A DNA stretch of 64,000 nt from Alphaproteobacteria bacterium (GTDB taxonomy: Bacteria > Pseudomonadota > Alphaproteobacteria > SHVV01), in contig VGEO01000003.1 in the NCBI GenBank assembly GCA_016869275.1, forward strand, positions 1-64,000, in the 5' to 3' direction. The notes beneath the pieces were generated by a model. That model was not told the origin of the DNA. It did no database searches and worked only from the letters and a program-made list of their open reading frames with translations. The first letter of the stretch is position 1, and each line of letters starts with the position of its first letter. Both the position numbers and the translations under genes were made by a program. This document shows, piece after piece, positions 22,121 through 31,231 of the stretch.

Positions 22121-22312
22121 GATTGTAAGTTAACGTTAATGATCTCTCTAAAGTCGTTGACGGCACCACGGTTGAGGGAACTCCCGGAGAGCGGAGCGCA
22201 ATCGTCCGGAGCGCGTCTTGTCCGAATCGCTCGCTATTCTAAGAAAAAGCCTTGAACTCGTTGAGTTAACGCACAAAGTTTCGAATCAATAAAAACGTTC
22301 AGGGACGAAACC

Positions 22313-22678
22313 ATGGCTGCCGGCCGCGCCCTCGCGACCAACGACCGACCGATGCCGCTTCCGAACCGCCGCCACGCGCGCGCGGTCAAGCGCAACGGCC
22401 ACGGCATCGCCGTGCCGGTGGCATTCGCGGCCAACGATGTCGAACGGGTCGAGGCACGCTTCGAAGCGCTGGGCCGACGCAGCCCGTGGCGCTCTTACGG
22501 TACCTGGCAGGACGGCCACCCGGCGCGGCTTGTCGTCTATCGCTTCGGCAAGGCGGCATCGCGCATGATGGTGACGCGCTTCTCGGACGGCACCTTCGAC
22601 GTCAACGACGGCGAGGGCCGAGCGGTGCTGCGGCGCGCCGCGATGCCCGAGGTCCTCGAGCGGATCGTCCGCGAGTAA
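22313..22678 (+). CDS. uncharacterised small protein (paralogue A)
   Basis: Clean ORF with coding-like composition; C-terminal half aligns with the next ORF. Confidence 0.65.
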   Translation: MAAGRALATNDRPMPLPNRRHARAVKRNGHGIAVPVAFAANDVERVEARFEALGRRSPWRSYGTWQDGHPARLVVYRFGKAASRMMVTRFSDGTFDVNDGEGRAVLRRAAMPEVLERIVRE

Positions 22679-22830
22679 CCGGCCCGGACCGCGCCGAAAA
22701 GCCGGTCGTTTTCAAGAATTTGCCTCACAAAGGCTCACGTTCGGGTGAGCACACGGCCGCGTGCGTTGTGTGTGACCGAGCCGCCTCCGATGTCCAGACG
22801 TGGGAGCGAGAGGGATAAAGGGGGAAACAC

Positions 22831-23142
22831 ATGTCCGGTCTCGCGATGGCAACCAAGCCGACGCCGACCCTCGCGCAAGCGGCGCGCGCGGGCTTCACGA
22901 TCGACGAAATCGATGAAATCGAGAGCCACCTCGCGACCTTCTCCGAAGGGCGCTGGCGCTATTTCGCGACCTGGCAGTCGCGACCCGAGCAGCTGGTCGT
23001 CTATCACGTCGGGATCGGCAGCGCGTGCGTAACCCTCGCCCGCCACGGCGACGGCACCTACGACGTCATCAGTGAGGACGGCCGCGTCGTCCGCTCGTCC
23101 GCGAATCTCGGCGACGCGCTCGACAGCGTGCTCGACAGTTAG
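22831..23142 (+). CDS. uncharacterised small protein (paralogue B)
   Basis: WRYFATWQSRPEQLVVYHVG...DGTYDVISEDGRVVRSS aligns with WRSYGTWQDGHPARLVVYRFG...DGTFDVNDGEGRAVLRR of paralogue A; AGGGGGAAA upstream. Confidence 0.7.
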   Translation: MSGLAMATKPTPTLAQAARAGFTIDEIDEIESHLATFSEGRWRYFATWQSRPEQLVVYHVGIGSACVTLARHGDGTYDVISEDGRVVRSSANLGDALDSVLDS

Positions 23143-24953
23143 CCCGCGTTTTCGGCGTGGAGCGCACCGCCGCGGTGAAGGCGGCGCGCGATGTCCGCGG
23201 TCTGATGCTGTGCCCGCTGGGTCGGCGCGTGCGCGGCGATATAGCGCGCCACCGCGACCAACACATGATGCCCTTCCGCGGCCCCGTTCCACCCCTCGAA
23301 CTCGCGCACGCCGGCCTCGAACATCTGGAACGCATGGAACCCCGCATCCTCGCGGAGCAGCGCGTGCCCGAGCGCGGCGACGATGCCGCGCGGCGCGTGC
23401 CCGAGCGCGAGATAGCGGGCGACGATCGCCGCGGCGCGATCGACCTGGCTCTGGCGATCCATGGCATCGAGCAGCGCCGCCGTGAGCGCCGCGCCATCGG
23501 ACGGCAGCCCGGCGAAGTCGTCGGCCCGCGACCCCGGCAGCCGCGCCGGCGGCACGTTGAGAAAGCGTTCGAGATAGATCGCCATCGCGCCATGATAGAG
23601 GCCGCGCAATAGCGCGAGGTCGCGCCCCGCGGCCGACCCCTCGCCATAGACGCGGCGGAGCGCGGCGTGCAGCGCGTGCGCGTAGGTGAAGGCGTGATGC
23701 GCGGTCTCCCAATCGCCGTGCTCGTTGGCGGTCCCGAACTGGGCGACGCGGAGCGCCGCGGCGTAGGCGAGGGTGCGGCCGAGCGTAGCCGGGGTGGCGC
23801 CCGCGCCGAGCGCACGATCGAGCGCGGCGACGATCGCGGCCGGATCGTCGCCCAGCAGCGCGCGGGCAAGCCCGGCGTGGTCGGACCACGACACGGTCGC
23901 GGCGCCGCCCTGCGCGACCGCGGCGTCGAGACCCTCGAACGCGCGGGCGAGCAGCGGTACCAGGTCGACCGGGTGGCGCCAGCTGTTCGATTCCTCTTCG
24001 CCGCGCGCGGCGACGAGGTCGCGCACGATCGTCGGCAGCACGATGTCGGCCAAGTCCCAGCCGACCAGGTCCAGGCACTCGGACGCTTTGTTGATGAAAT
24101 CGAGCGTGTGCCCGCCATCGGCAAAGAAGCGATCGGTGGCGGCGGTCAAGACGAGATCGGCCAGGTCGCGCGGCGTCGCCCCGCCGGCGATCGCGGTCAA
24201 GAGCGTACGCTCGCCGCCGTTCCGATGGCGGACCAGCGTCCAGCGCCGGAGCCAGCGTTTGAGCGTCGCCGGTTCCTGCGCCGCGCCGTCCAAGGCTTGG
24301 CGTTCGCGCCGCGGCGCCTCGCCGGCGGCATCGTCGGCGATCCGCCGGATGCCGTGAAAAAGCGCGAGATAGCGATCCTCCGCCTCGAGCCACGGTAGGA
24401 CGTTGGCAAGCGCCGTCAGCACCGTCATCCCGGTGCTCCAGCCGTCGCGGTTGCGGGCACCGAACACGATCGCGTCGTTGACCAACTCGCGCGGGTTGAC
24501 GCCCTGATCGAGCAACGCGAGGACCGCTTTGGCCGCGACCAGCCCGAGGTTGTGGGCCATCGCTTCCTTCAAGCGCCCGCGCCAGTAATTGGCTTCGAAC
24601 GGATAGCCGCAATCGGCGGCGACCCAGACCTCGCCATCGCAGACTTCGGCGCTGCCCACGGGAATGTCGTCCGCCCACAGATCGAAGGTGCCGCCGCTCG
24701 CCAAGTCGAAGCGGGCATGATGCCAGTGGCAGGTGAGAACCCCGTCCTCGACGCTGCCTTTGTGAAGGGGAAAGCCAAGATGCGGGCAGCGATTGTCGAG
24801 CGCATGCACGTGGCCGGCGTGGTAGACGACCAGGATCGGGCAGCGCCGGCCCGGCACCACCATCGTGCCCTTGGCCTTGAGCTCGTCGAGCGTACCGACG
24901 CGAACGTAAGCGCCGGCACCGTGACCGGAACGCGCCTCGGCCGCGCCTGACAT
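23139..24953 (-). CDS. Rieske [2Fe-2S] domain protein with large helical C-terminal domain
   Basis: Rieske motif CPHLGFPLHKG...CHWHHARFDL near the N-terminus, followed by about 480 aa rich in Ala/Leu. Confidence 0.85.
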   Translation of the reverse strand: MSGAAEARSGHGAGAYVRVGTLDELKAKGTMVVPGRRCPILVVYHAGHVHALDNRCPHLGFPLHKGSVEDGVLTCHWHHARFDLASGGTFDLWADDIPVGSAEVCDGEVWVAADCGYPFEANYWRGRLKEAMAHNLGLVAAKAVLALLDQGVNPRELVNDAIVFGARNRDGWSTGMTVLTALANVLPWLEAEDRYLALFHGIRRIADDAAGEAPRRERQALDGAAQEPATLKRWLRRWTLVRHRNGGERTLLTAIAGGATPRDLADLVLTAATDRFFADGGHTLDFINKASECLDLVGWDLADIVLPTIVRDLVAARGEEESNSWRHPVDLVPLLARAFEGLDAAVAQGGAATVSWSDHAGLARALLGDDPAAIVAALDRALGAGATPATLGRTLAYAAALRVAQFGTANEHGDWETAHHAFTYAHALHAALRRVYGEGSAAGRDLALLRGLYHGAMAIYLERFLNVPPARLPGSRADDFAGLPSDGAALTAALLDAMDRQSQVDRAAAIVARYLALGHAPRGIVAALGHALLREDAGFHAFQMFEAGVREFEGWNGAAEGHHVLVAVARYIAAHAPTQRAQHQTADIARRLHRGGALHAENAG

Positions 24954-25024
24954 GCGGTCCCTCGTCGTTGTGCGCGGCGCGATCATAAGTCGCTTTGCCG
25001 CCGGCCGCGAGTCGCGCCCCGATA

Positions 25025-26002
25025 CTACGTCGTCAACACGATCTTCCCGGTCGATTTGCGCCCGAGCAGGGTCGCAAGCGCGATGCGCGCGTCGGCCAGC
25101 GGGTACGTGAACGAGACATGGCTCGTGAGCTTGCCGGCTTCGAACCACGCCAGCAGCTCGCGGTACGAGTCCGCGAACACCGCGGGCTTGTGCGTGCGAT
25201 AGGTGCTCCACGCGAAGCCAAGCACCGCGATGTTCTTGACCAGGACGATGTTGGTCGGCGCCTGCGCGATGCGGCCGCTCGCGAAACCGATCACGAGGAT
25301 CCGCCCTTCCCAGGCGATGCAGCGGAGGCCGGTATCGAACGCATCGCCCCCGACCGGATCGTAGATGACATCCGCGCCGCGGCCTCCGGTCAGCGACTTG
25401 ACCCGCTCGCGCATGTCTTCGGCGGCGTAATCGATCAGGTCGTCGGCGCCGTGATCCTTGGCGATCGCAAGCTTGTCGGCGCCGCGCGCCGCCGCGATGA
25501 CGCGGGCGCCCATGAGCTTGCCGGTCTCGACCGCGGTGACGCCGACGCCGCCCCCCGCCCCCAGCACCAGGAGCGTTTCGCCCGCTTTCAGCGCAGCCCG
25601 GTACTTGAGGGCGAGGTGCGACGTTCCGTAGGTGACCGGAAACCCGGCGCCCTGAACGTAACTCATGCGCGCGGGCATGCGCATCGCCCACGCCGCTTTG
25701 GTGACGACCGCTTCGGCGTAGCCGCCGGTCCCGGTGGTCGCGAACACCCGATCTCCGGGCTTGAACGCGGCGACGCCGGGACCGCACGCCTCGACGTCGC
25801 CGGCGACTTCCATGCCGGGCACGAACGGCGGCGTCGCCTTGTGTTGGTAGGTGCCGGCGATTTGCAGCGAATCGGGGAAATTGATCCCGGCGGCGCGGGT
25901 CCTGATCCTGATTTCGCCCGGGCCCGGCTCGGGGATGACGATATCCCGGAGTTCGAGCGTGTCGAGGCCGCCGAGCTTGGTGCAAACGATCGCTTTAACC
26001 AC
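25025..26002 (-). CDS. NADPH:quinone oxidoreductase family protein (zinc-independent MDR)
   Basis: LVLGAGGGVGVTAVETGKLMGARVIAAARG, GADVIYDPVGGDAFD, STGKIVLTT end. Confidence 0.93.
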   Translation of the reverse strand: MVKAIVCTKLGGLDTLELRDIVIPEPGPGEIRIRTRAAGINFPDSLQIAGTYQHKATPPFVPGMEVAGDVEACGPGVAAFKPGDRVFATTGTGGYAEAVVTKAAWAMRMPARMSYVQGAGFPVTYGTSHLALKYRAALKAGETLLVLGAGGGVGVTAVETGKLMGARVIAAARGADKLAIAKDHGADDLIDYAAEDMRERVKSLTGGRGADVIYDPVGGDAFDTGLRCIAWEGRILVIGFASGRIAQAPTNIVLVKNIAVLGFAWSTYRTHKPAVFADSYRELLAWFEAGKLTSHVSFTYPLADARIALATLLGRKSTGKIVLTT

Positions 26003-26011
26003 GTGGTTCTC

Positions 26012-27046
26012 CTAGGACGATGACAAGGCGACGCGCGCGACGATGGTGCCGGTTTCGACGCCGCGCCAATTCCTGAGCAGCGGGTCGAGATAGGGGCCGA
26101 GGGCGACCTTGGCGGCGGCGTCGAAAGCGCCCAGCCGGTCGAGCAGGACCGCCAACGCGGTGTCGCGCGCGCGTGCCGCTCCGTCATCGACCTTGAGCGC
26201 GAGCCCAAGCCCGCGGGCCGGCCACGCCGCTGCCATCACGCCTTCGGCGCCGCTCTTGATCAGGACCGCGCCGCCGGTCGCAGCCATCGCATCGGTCGCG
26301 AACCGGCCCTGGCCCGCCACCATCGCCGGATGCGCCGTCATGGCCGCGCCGACCCGGCGCGCCGCGGCTGCCCGCGCTGGCGGCAGCCGGTCGGGCGAAC
26401 CGAACCGTGCCAGCAGAAGCGCCAGCGTCGCGAGCGGCATCGCGATCGTCGGGATCGAGCAGCCATCGATCGCGGTCGGCGCGACGCCGAGATCGCAGTC
26501 GCCGACCTCGCTCAATATTCGGCGCATATAGAGCTGGACCGGGTGATCCGGACGCTCGTAGCCGGCGAGCGATTGGCCCCAGTGGCGCACGGTCGTGAGG
26601 ATCGCGAGGTGGTTGCCCGAGCAGTTGTTGTGAAGCGCGCTCGGCGCCTCGCCGCCGCGCACCAGCGCATGCACTGCCGCCTCGGAAAACGGCGGGTGGG
26701 CGCCGCACGCGAGCGCCGCCGGGTCGAGCGCGAGCCGCGCGAGCCAGCGGCGGGCGGTCTCGACATGAATGGCTTCACCGGCATGCGAGCCGCTCGCAAG
26801 CGCAAGCTCCGGGGCGGTCAGCGCGAAGGCGTCGGCGGCGCCGCTTTCGACCGTGGCCAACGCCTGCAGGGGCTTCACCGCCGAGCGCAGGTAAATGGCC
26901 CGTTCGGGATCGCCGAAGGCATGAACGATCGCGCCGTCGGCGTCGACGACGACGCCCGCGACGCGATGAATGCTTTCGACCAGCGTACCGCGGCGGACCT
27001 CGACCTCGATCGGCGGGGCCGCGCGCCGGTTGCGATTGGTCCTCAT
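26012..27046 (-). CDS. asparaginase (rhizobial AnsA / L-asparaginase II family)
   Basis: RSAVKPLQALATVESGAADAF, ASGSHAGEAIHV, LHNNCSGNHLAIL, CGAHPPF. Confidence 0.92.
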   Translation of the reverse strand: MRTNRNRRAAPPIEVEVRRGTLVESIHRVAGVVVDADGAIVHAFGDPERAIYLRSAVKPLQALATVESGAADAFALTAPELALASGSHAGEAIHVETARRWLARLALDPAALACGAHPPFSEAAVHALVRGGEAPSALHNNCSGNHLAILTTVRHWGQSLAGYERPDHPVQLYMRRILSEVGDCDLGVAPTAIDGCSIPTIAMPLATLALLLARFGSPDRLPPARAAAARRVGAAMTAHPAMVAGQGRFATDAMAATGGAVLIKSGAEGVMAAAWPARGLGLALKVDDGAARARDTALAVLLDRLGAFDAAAKVALGPYLDPLLRNWRGVETGTIVARVALSSS

Positions 27047-27073
27047 GCCCAAGCCCGCTAAGCTCGACCCGCC

Positions 27074-27658
27074 ATGACGTTGCCCGCGACCGCCGGAAGC
27101 GCCGCCGCTCCGCCCCGCCTGCGCGGGTATTTCGGGATCGGGGTCGAACGCGTGTCGAAGCCGATGAACGTCGGCAACCTGTTCCGCACCGCGCACGCCT
27201 TCGGCGCCAGTTTCGTCTTCACCATCGCCGCCGCGTACTCCGTCAGGGCGGCGAGGTCCGATACCTCGCTCGCGCCGAAGCACCTGCCGTTTTACCGGTT
27301 CGATTCGGTCGAGTCGATGCAGCTCCCGGCCGGCTGCCAGCTGGTCGGAATCGAGATAACCGAGGACGCGGTTGCGCTCCCGACGTTCCACCATCCGCTC
27401 TCGGCCGCTTACGTCCTCGGACCCGAGCGCGGCTCGCTCTCGCCGGCGCTGCTCGCGCGCTGCACGCGCGTGGTGCGGATTCCGACCGCCTTCAGCTTGA
27501 ACGTCGCCACCGCCGGCGCGGTCGTGCTTTACGATCGCCTGCTGACGATGGGGCGCTTCGGCGAGCGGCCGCTGGGCTCGCAAGGCGAGACCGCAGCGCC
27601 GCCCGCGCACGTACACGGCCGGCCGATCTCGCGCCGCAAGCGGACCGGGGCTCCCTAA
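27074..27658 (+). CDS. TrmH/SpoU family RNA methyltransferase
   Basis: NVGNLFRTAHAFGA, YVLGPERGSLSPALLARC, IPTAFSLNVATAGAVVLYDR. Confidence 0.93.
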   Translation: MTLPATAGSAAAPPRLRGYFGIGVERVSKPMNVGNLFRTAHAFGASFVFTIAAAYSVRAARSDTSLAPKHLPFYRFDSVESMQLPAGCQLVGIEITEDAVALPTFHHPLSAAYVLGPERGSLSPALLARCTRVVRIPTAFSLNVATAGAVVLYDRLLTMGRFGERPLGSQGETAAPPAHVHGRPISRRKRTGAP

Positions 27659-27706
27659 TCACAAGCCCTATGGAATTCGAGCGCGCCGCACGCTACTTGT
27701 AGTGCC

Positions 27707-28213
27707 ATGCGGCTTGCTCTTGTCTTGGCGATGACGATCACGGCGGCGCTATCGGTGCCGGCCGGCGCGCAGGCGCCCAAGCAACTGAGCGCCCACAAGG
27801 ACTGGACGACCTTTACCTATGCCGAAAAGGGCAAGAAAGTCTGCTACGCCGCCGCCAAGCCCGTGGACAGCGAACCCAAAGCCGTCAAACGCGGCGAGAT
27901 TTTCTTCCTGGTGACGTTGCGGCCGGCCGAGAAGGTGGTCGACGAAGTGAGCATGGTCGCGGGCTATCCGTTCAAGGACCGGAGCGAGGTCGTGGTCGAG
28001 ATCGACGGCAAGAAGTTCGACCTCTTCACCGATACTGAAACTGCGTGGGCACAGGCGGCGCAGACCGATAAGGCGATCGTCCAGGCGATGGTCAAGGGCA
28101 ACGACCTCGTCGTCCGCGGCACCTCGGCCCGCGGCACCAAGACCGTCGATCGCTATTCGCTGCAGGGCTTCAAAGCCGCCCACGAAGCGATCCTCAAGGC
28201 TTGCGCCGGCTGA
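27707..28213 (+). CDS. invasion-associated locus B (IalB)-like exported protein
   Basis: Signal peptide then [21 protein letters not shown]...[18 protein letters not shown]. Confidence 0.85.
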   Translation: MRLALVLAMTITAALSVPAGAQAPKQLSAHKDWTTFTYAEKGKKVCYAAAKPVDSEPKAVKRGEIFFLVTLRPAEKVVDEVSMVAGYPFKDRSEVVVEIDGKKFDLFTDTETAWAQAAQTDKAIVQAMVKGNDLVVRGTSARGTKTVDRYSLQGFKAAHEAILKACAG

Positions 28214-28266
28214 ACCGACCGAGTCGCCGGGCCGGCCTCCGCGCACTATCTTCCCGTGATCGCCCC

Positions 28267-29391
28267 ATGACCGACGCCACTAGCCCACGCCCAGCCCTGA
28301 TCGGGCTCACGCGCGACGAACTCGCCCTGGCCCTCGGCACCATCGACGTGCCGGCCAAGGAAGCGCGCATGCGCGCGAACCAGCTCTGGCATTGGATCTA
28401 TTATCGCGGCGCCACCCGGTTCGACGCGATGACCAGCATCTCGAAGCCGCTCCGCACCCGGCTCGAGGCGCATTTCATCGTCGGCCGGCCGGCGGTCGAG
28501 CGCCACTTGCTCTCGGTCGACGGTACCCACAAGTGGCTCTTGAAGTTCGACGACGGCCAGGAGGTCGAGAGCGTTCTGATCCCGGAGACGGACCGCGGCG
28601 CGCTCTGCCTGTCTTCGCAAGTCGGCTGCACGCTCACGTGCAAGTTCTGCCACACCGGGACCCAACGGCTGGTCCGTAATCTGACCGCAGCCGAAATCGT
28701 CGGCCAGATCTTGAACGCCCGCGACACCATCGGCGAGTGGCCGTCGCCCGCCGGCGGCCGCATCCTTTCGAACATCGTCGTCATGGGCATGGGCGAGCCG
28801 CTCTACAACTACGAGAACGTCGCCAAGGCGCTCGCGATCGCGATGGACAACGAGGGCATCGCGATTTCGCGCCGGCGCATCACGCTCTCGACCGCGGGCG
28901 TCGTCCCGATGATCGAGACGGTCGGGCGCGAACTCGCGGTCGGACTCGCGATCTCGCTGCACGCGGTCAGGGATGAGCTTCGCGACGTCCTGGTCCCGCT
29001 CAACAAGAAATACCCGATCGCCGCGCTCCTCGAGGCATGTCGGCGCTACCCCGGCAGCTCGAACGCCCGCCGCATCACCTTCGAGTACATCATGCTGAAG
29101 GATGTGAACGACTCGCCCGCCGATGCGCGCGAGCTGGTGCGGCTGATCGCCGGGATTCCGGCCAAGGTCAATCTGATCCCGTTCAACGCGTGGCCGGGTG
29201 CGCCATACGAATGCTCGACGCCGGCAGCGATGGCGGCGTTCGCCGACATTGTCAACCGCGCCGGCTATTCTTCGCCGATCCGGACCCCGCGCGGCCGCGA
29301 CATCATGGCGGCGTGCGGCCAGCTCAAGTCCGAGAGCGTCAAGGCGCGGCGCCTGCTCGCCGCCGCAGCCCCGCCGATCCCCGCCGGGTGA
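28267..29391 (+). CDS. rlmN: 23S rRNA (adenine-C2) methyltransferase
   Basis: Radical-SAM CKFCHTG in [53 protein letters not shown]. Confidence 0.96.
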   Translation: MTDATSPRPALIGLTRDELALALGTIDVPAKEARMRANQLWHWIYYRGATRFDAMTSISKPLRTRLEAHFIVGRPAVERHLLSVDGTHKWLLKFDDGQEVESVLIPETDRGALCLSSQVGCTLTCKFCHTGTQRLVRNLTAAEIVGQILNARDTIGEWPSPAGGRILSNIVVMGMGEPLYNYENVAKALAIAMDNEGIAISRRRITLSTAGVVPMIETVGRELAVGLAISLHAVRDELRDVLVPLNKKYPIAALLEACRRYPGSSNARRITFEYIMLKDVNDSPADARELVRLIAGIPAKVNLIPFNAWPGAPYECSTPAAMAAFADIVNRAGYSSPIRTPRGRDIMAACGQLKSESVKARRLLAAAAPPIPAG

Positions 29392-29455
29392 AGCGCCCGC
29401 GCTCCGGCCGGGTGAGGCGTTCGCGCGCCGGCCGAGTGAAGCGCCCGCGCGCCAC
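29384..29455 (+). repeat. 24-bp direct tandem repeat, 3 imperfect copies
   Basis: CCGGGTGAAGCGCCCGCGCTCCGG / CCGGGTGAGGCGTTCGCGCGCCGG / CCGAGTGAAGCGCCCGCGCGCCAC. Confidence 0.85.
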
Positions 29456-29993
29456 CGCAATGCCGACCGAGCACCGCCCGCGCGCGCCGGTCCTTCCCGA
29501 CGTTCTCGGCCCCGGCCTCGCCGTCGTCTTCTGCGGCTCGGCGGTCGGGCTCAAGTCGGCCCAGGTCGGCGCCTACTACGCCGGGCCGGGCAACAGGTTC
29601 TGGCCGACTCTCGCCGCTGTCGGCCTGACGCCGAGGCGGCTCGCGCCCGAGGAATACGCCACGGTCCTCGACTACGGCATCGGCTTGACCGACCTGACCA
29701 AGACCGAGTTCGGCGCGGATGCGGCGCTCTCGGGCCGGGCCGACGATCCCGGCGCGCTCGCTCGCAAGATCGAGAACCACCGGCCGTGCGCACTCGCGTT
29801 TAATGGTAAGCGTGCCGCAGCCGTCTTCGTTCTGCGGCAGTTCGGTCGCTTGATTTCGACCTACGGTTGTCAACCGGAGCGGATCGGAACAACCGCGATT
29901 TTCGTCCTGCCCTCGACGTCCGGCGCGGCTGCGCGCTACTGGACCGTGCGTCCGTGGATCGAGTTAGCAGAGTTTTTATGCGCGCGGCGATAG
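29388..29993 (+). CDS. mug: G:T/U mismatch-specific DNA glycosylase (Mug/TDG family)
   Basis: [57 protein letters not shown]. Start is GTG 29388 (GTGA overlap with the rlmN stop) or ATG 29460. Confidence 0.88.
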   Translation: MKRPRSGRVRRSRAGRVKRPRATAMPTEHRPRAPVLPDVLGPGLAVVFCGSAVGLKSAQVGAYYAGPGNRFWPTLAAVGLTPRRLAPEEYATVLDYGIGLTDLTKTEFGADAALSGRADDPGALARKIENHRPCALAFNGKRAAAVFVLRQFGRLISTYGCQPERIGTTAIFVLPSTSGAAARYWTVRPWIELAEFLCARR

Positions 29994-30011
29994 AGACGGG
30001 AACGGAACGCG

Positions 30012-30755
30012 ATGTCCCAGCACCAGAACGATGGTCGGCCCCCATCGGCAGGCGCCGCCACGGCCGAGCCCGCGGGATCGGCGCCGCTCGACGGCGCGCC
30101 CATCTCCTTCCTCGACATGGTGCTCGGTGGCGACTAGCTGCTCGCGCTTGTCGTCAGTTTGGTCGCGAGCGCTTTCTTCGTCGTACCGTTGTGGATCATC
30201 CTCAAACGCGCCGGCTTTTCGCCGTGGTTGTCGCTGCTGGCGCTGACCGGGATCGGCGGCTTGATCGTCGAGATCTTGCTCGCGGTCCTGGCATGGCCGG
30301 CGCTGGCGGTACAGCCGGCCAAACGGGCGCGGCGCGTGATCGGTTTGATGTTCCTTATTCCGATCTCGGTCGTGATCCCGCTGGTGCCGGTGCTGTTTTG
30401 GATGCCGGCGCGCATCCTTCGCAAGGCCGGCTATTCGGGGTGGTGGGTGATTACGCTCCTGATCCCGATCGTCGGCTTTTTCATGGTCTGGGTGTTCGCG
30501 TTCGTGCGGTGGCCCGCGCTAAGCGCTGCCGGCAGCTACCAGCCCGCGCGGCTGGCTACCGCGCCCGCTGCAACCGCATCCGAGACGCCGGCGCCAAAGC
30601 GTGTGCGCCGGCGAACGGGGGACGCCAACGCGGCGAAACCGGCCTATCGCTATGCCAAGGACGGGCCGGCGGCGCGGTTGGCGGCAGCGGTGTTCGGCGC
30701 CGGCGCGATCGTCGTACCGGAAAGCGGCGACATGAATCCGCGGCAGAAAGCCTGA
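30012..30755 (+). pseudogene. multi-TM membrane protein interrupted by an in-frame TAG
   Basis: MSQHQNDGRPPSAGAATAEPAGSAPLDGAPISFLDMVLGGD, TAG at 30135-30137, then the same frame continues LLALVVSLVASAFFVVPLWIILKRAGFSPWLSLLALTG... to 30755. Confidence 0.6.
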
Positions 30756-30785
30756 GGCGGGGCCACCCCGCCACCGTCTGCCGCG

Positions 30786-31085
30786 TCAGCCGCGCGGCAG
30801 CGCGCGAACGATCTTGCGGTAGTCCGCCTCCGAAAAGGCCTTGAGCGTCGTCGTCCGGACGTTGCCCTTGGAGGCCAGCGTCAGGGCGAATTTGGCCGCC
30901 GCCTCGTCGTTGGGAAACTCAGCGATCGCGACGATGTCGTAGGCCCCCATCGTCAGAAAGAACTGCCGAAAGCGGCCGTTCAAGCGCCGCGCCAGCGCTT
31001 TGGCGGCGTTGAGCCGCTTGGGCGAGTCTTTGACGTTACGCGCGCCCTGCTCGGTATAGGTCGAGAGGATGATGTAGATCGCCAT
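30786..31085 (-). CDS. GYD domain-containing protein
   Basis: LSTYTEQGARNVKDSPKR...FLTMGAYDIVAIAEFPNDEAAAKFALTLASKGNVRTTTLKAF. Confidence 0.93.
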   Translation of the reverse strand: MAIYIILSTYTEQGARNVKDSPKRLNAAKALARRLNGRFRQFFLTMGAYDIVAIAEFPNDEAAAKFALTLASKGNVRTTTLKAFSEADYRKIVRALPRG

Positions 31086-31169
31086 GAGATCCTCCTGTTT
31101 TGCGTCGGCCGGTGCCGACGCACCATCTTAGCCCGTCGCGGGTCCCGCCGGCCGACCGTGTCCGTGCCA

Positions 31170-31197
31170 TTGCCGAGCGCCGGGCGATGCCTATACT
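31170..31197 (+). promoter_or_regulatory. putative sigma70-type promoter of argG
   Basis: TTGCCG - 16 bp - TATACT, 35 bp before the argG ATG. Confidence 0.45.
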
Positions 31198-31231
31198 GCC
31201 GCGCTTTCGCCAACCAACCGGCGGCCGGTCC

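Noticed and set aside
22109-22129. Inverted repeat after acetoacetyl-CoA synthetase as a terminator
   Set aside because: AT-rich stem with almost no loop and no U-tract; reported instead as a possible operator.
23139-25985. 948-aa ORF extending the Rieske gene upstream
   Set aside because: The extension overlaps the quinone oxidoreductase gene in a non-coding frame; start placed at 24953.
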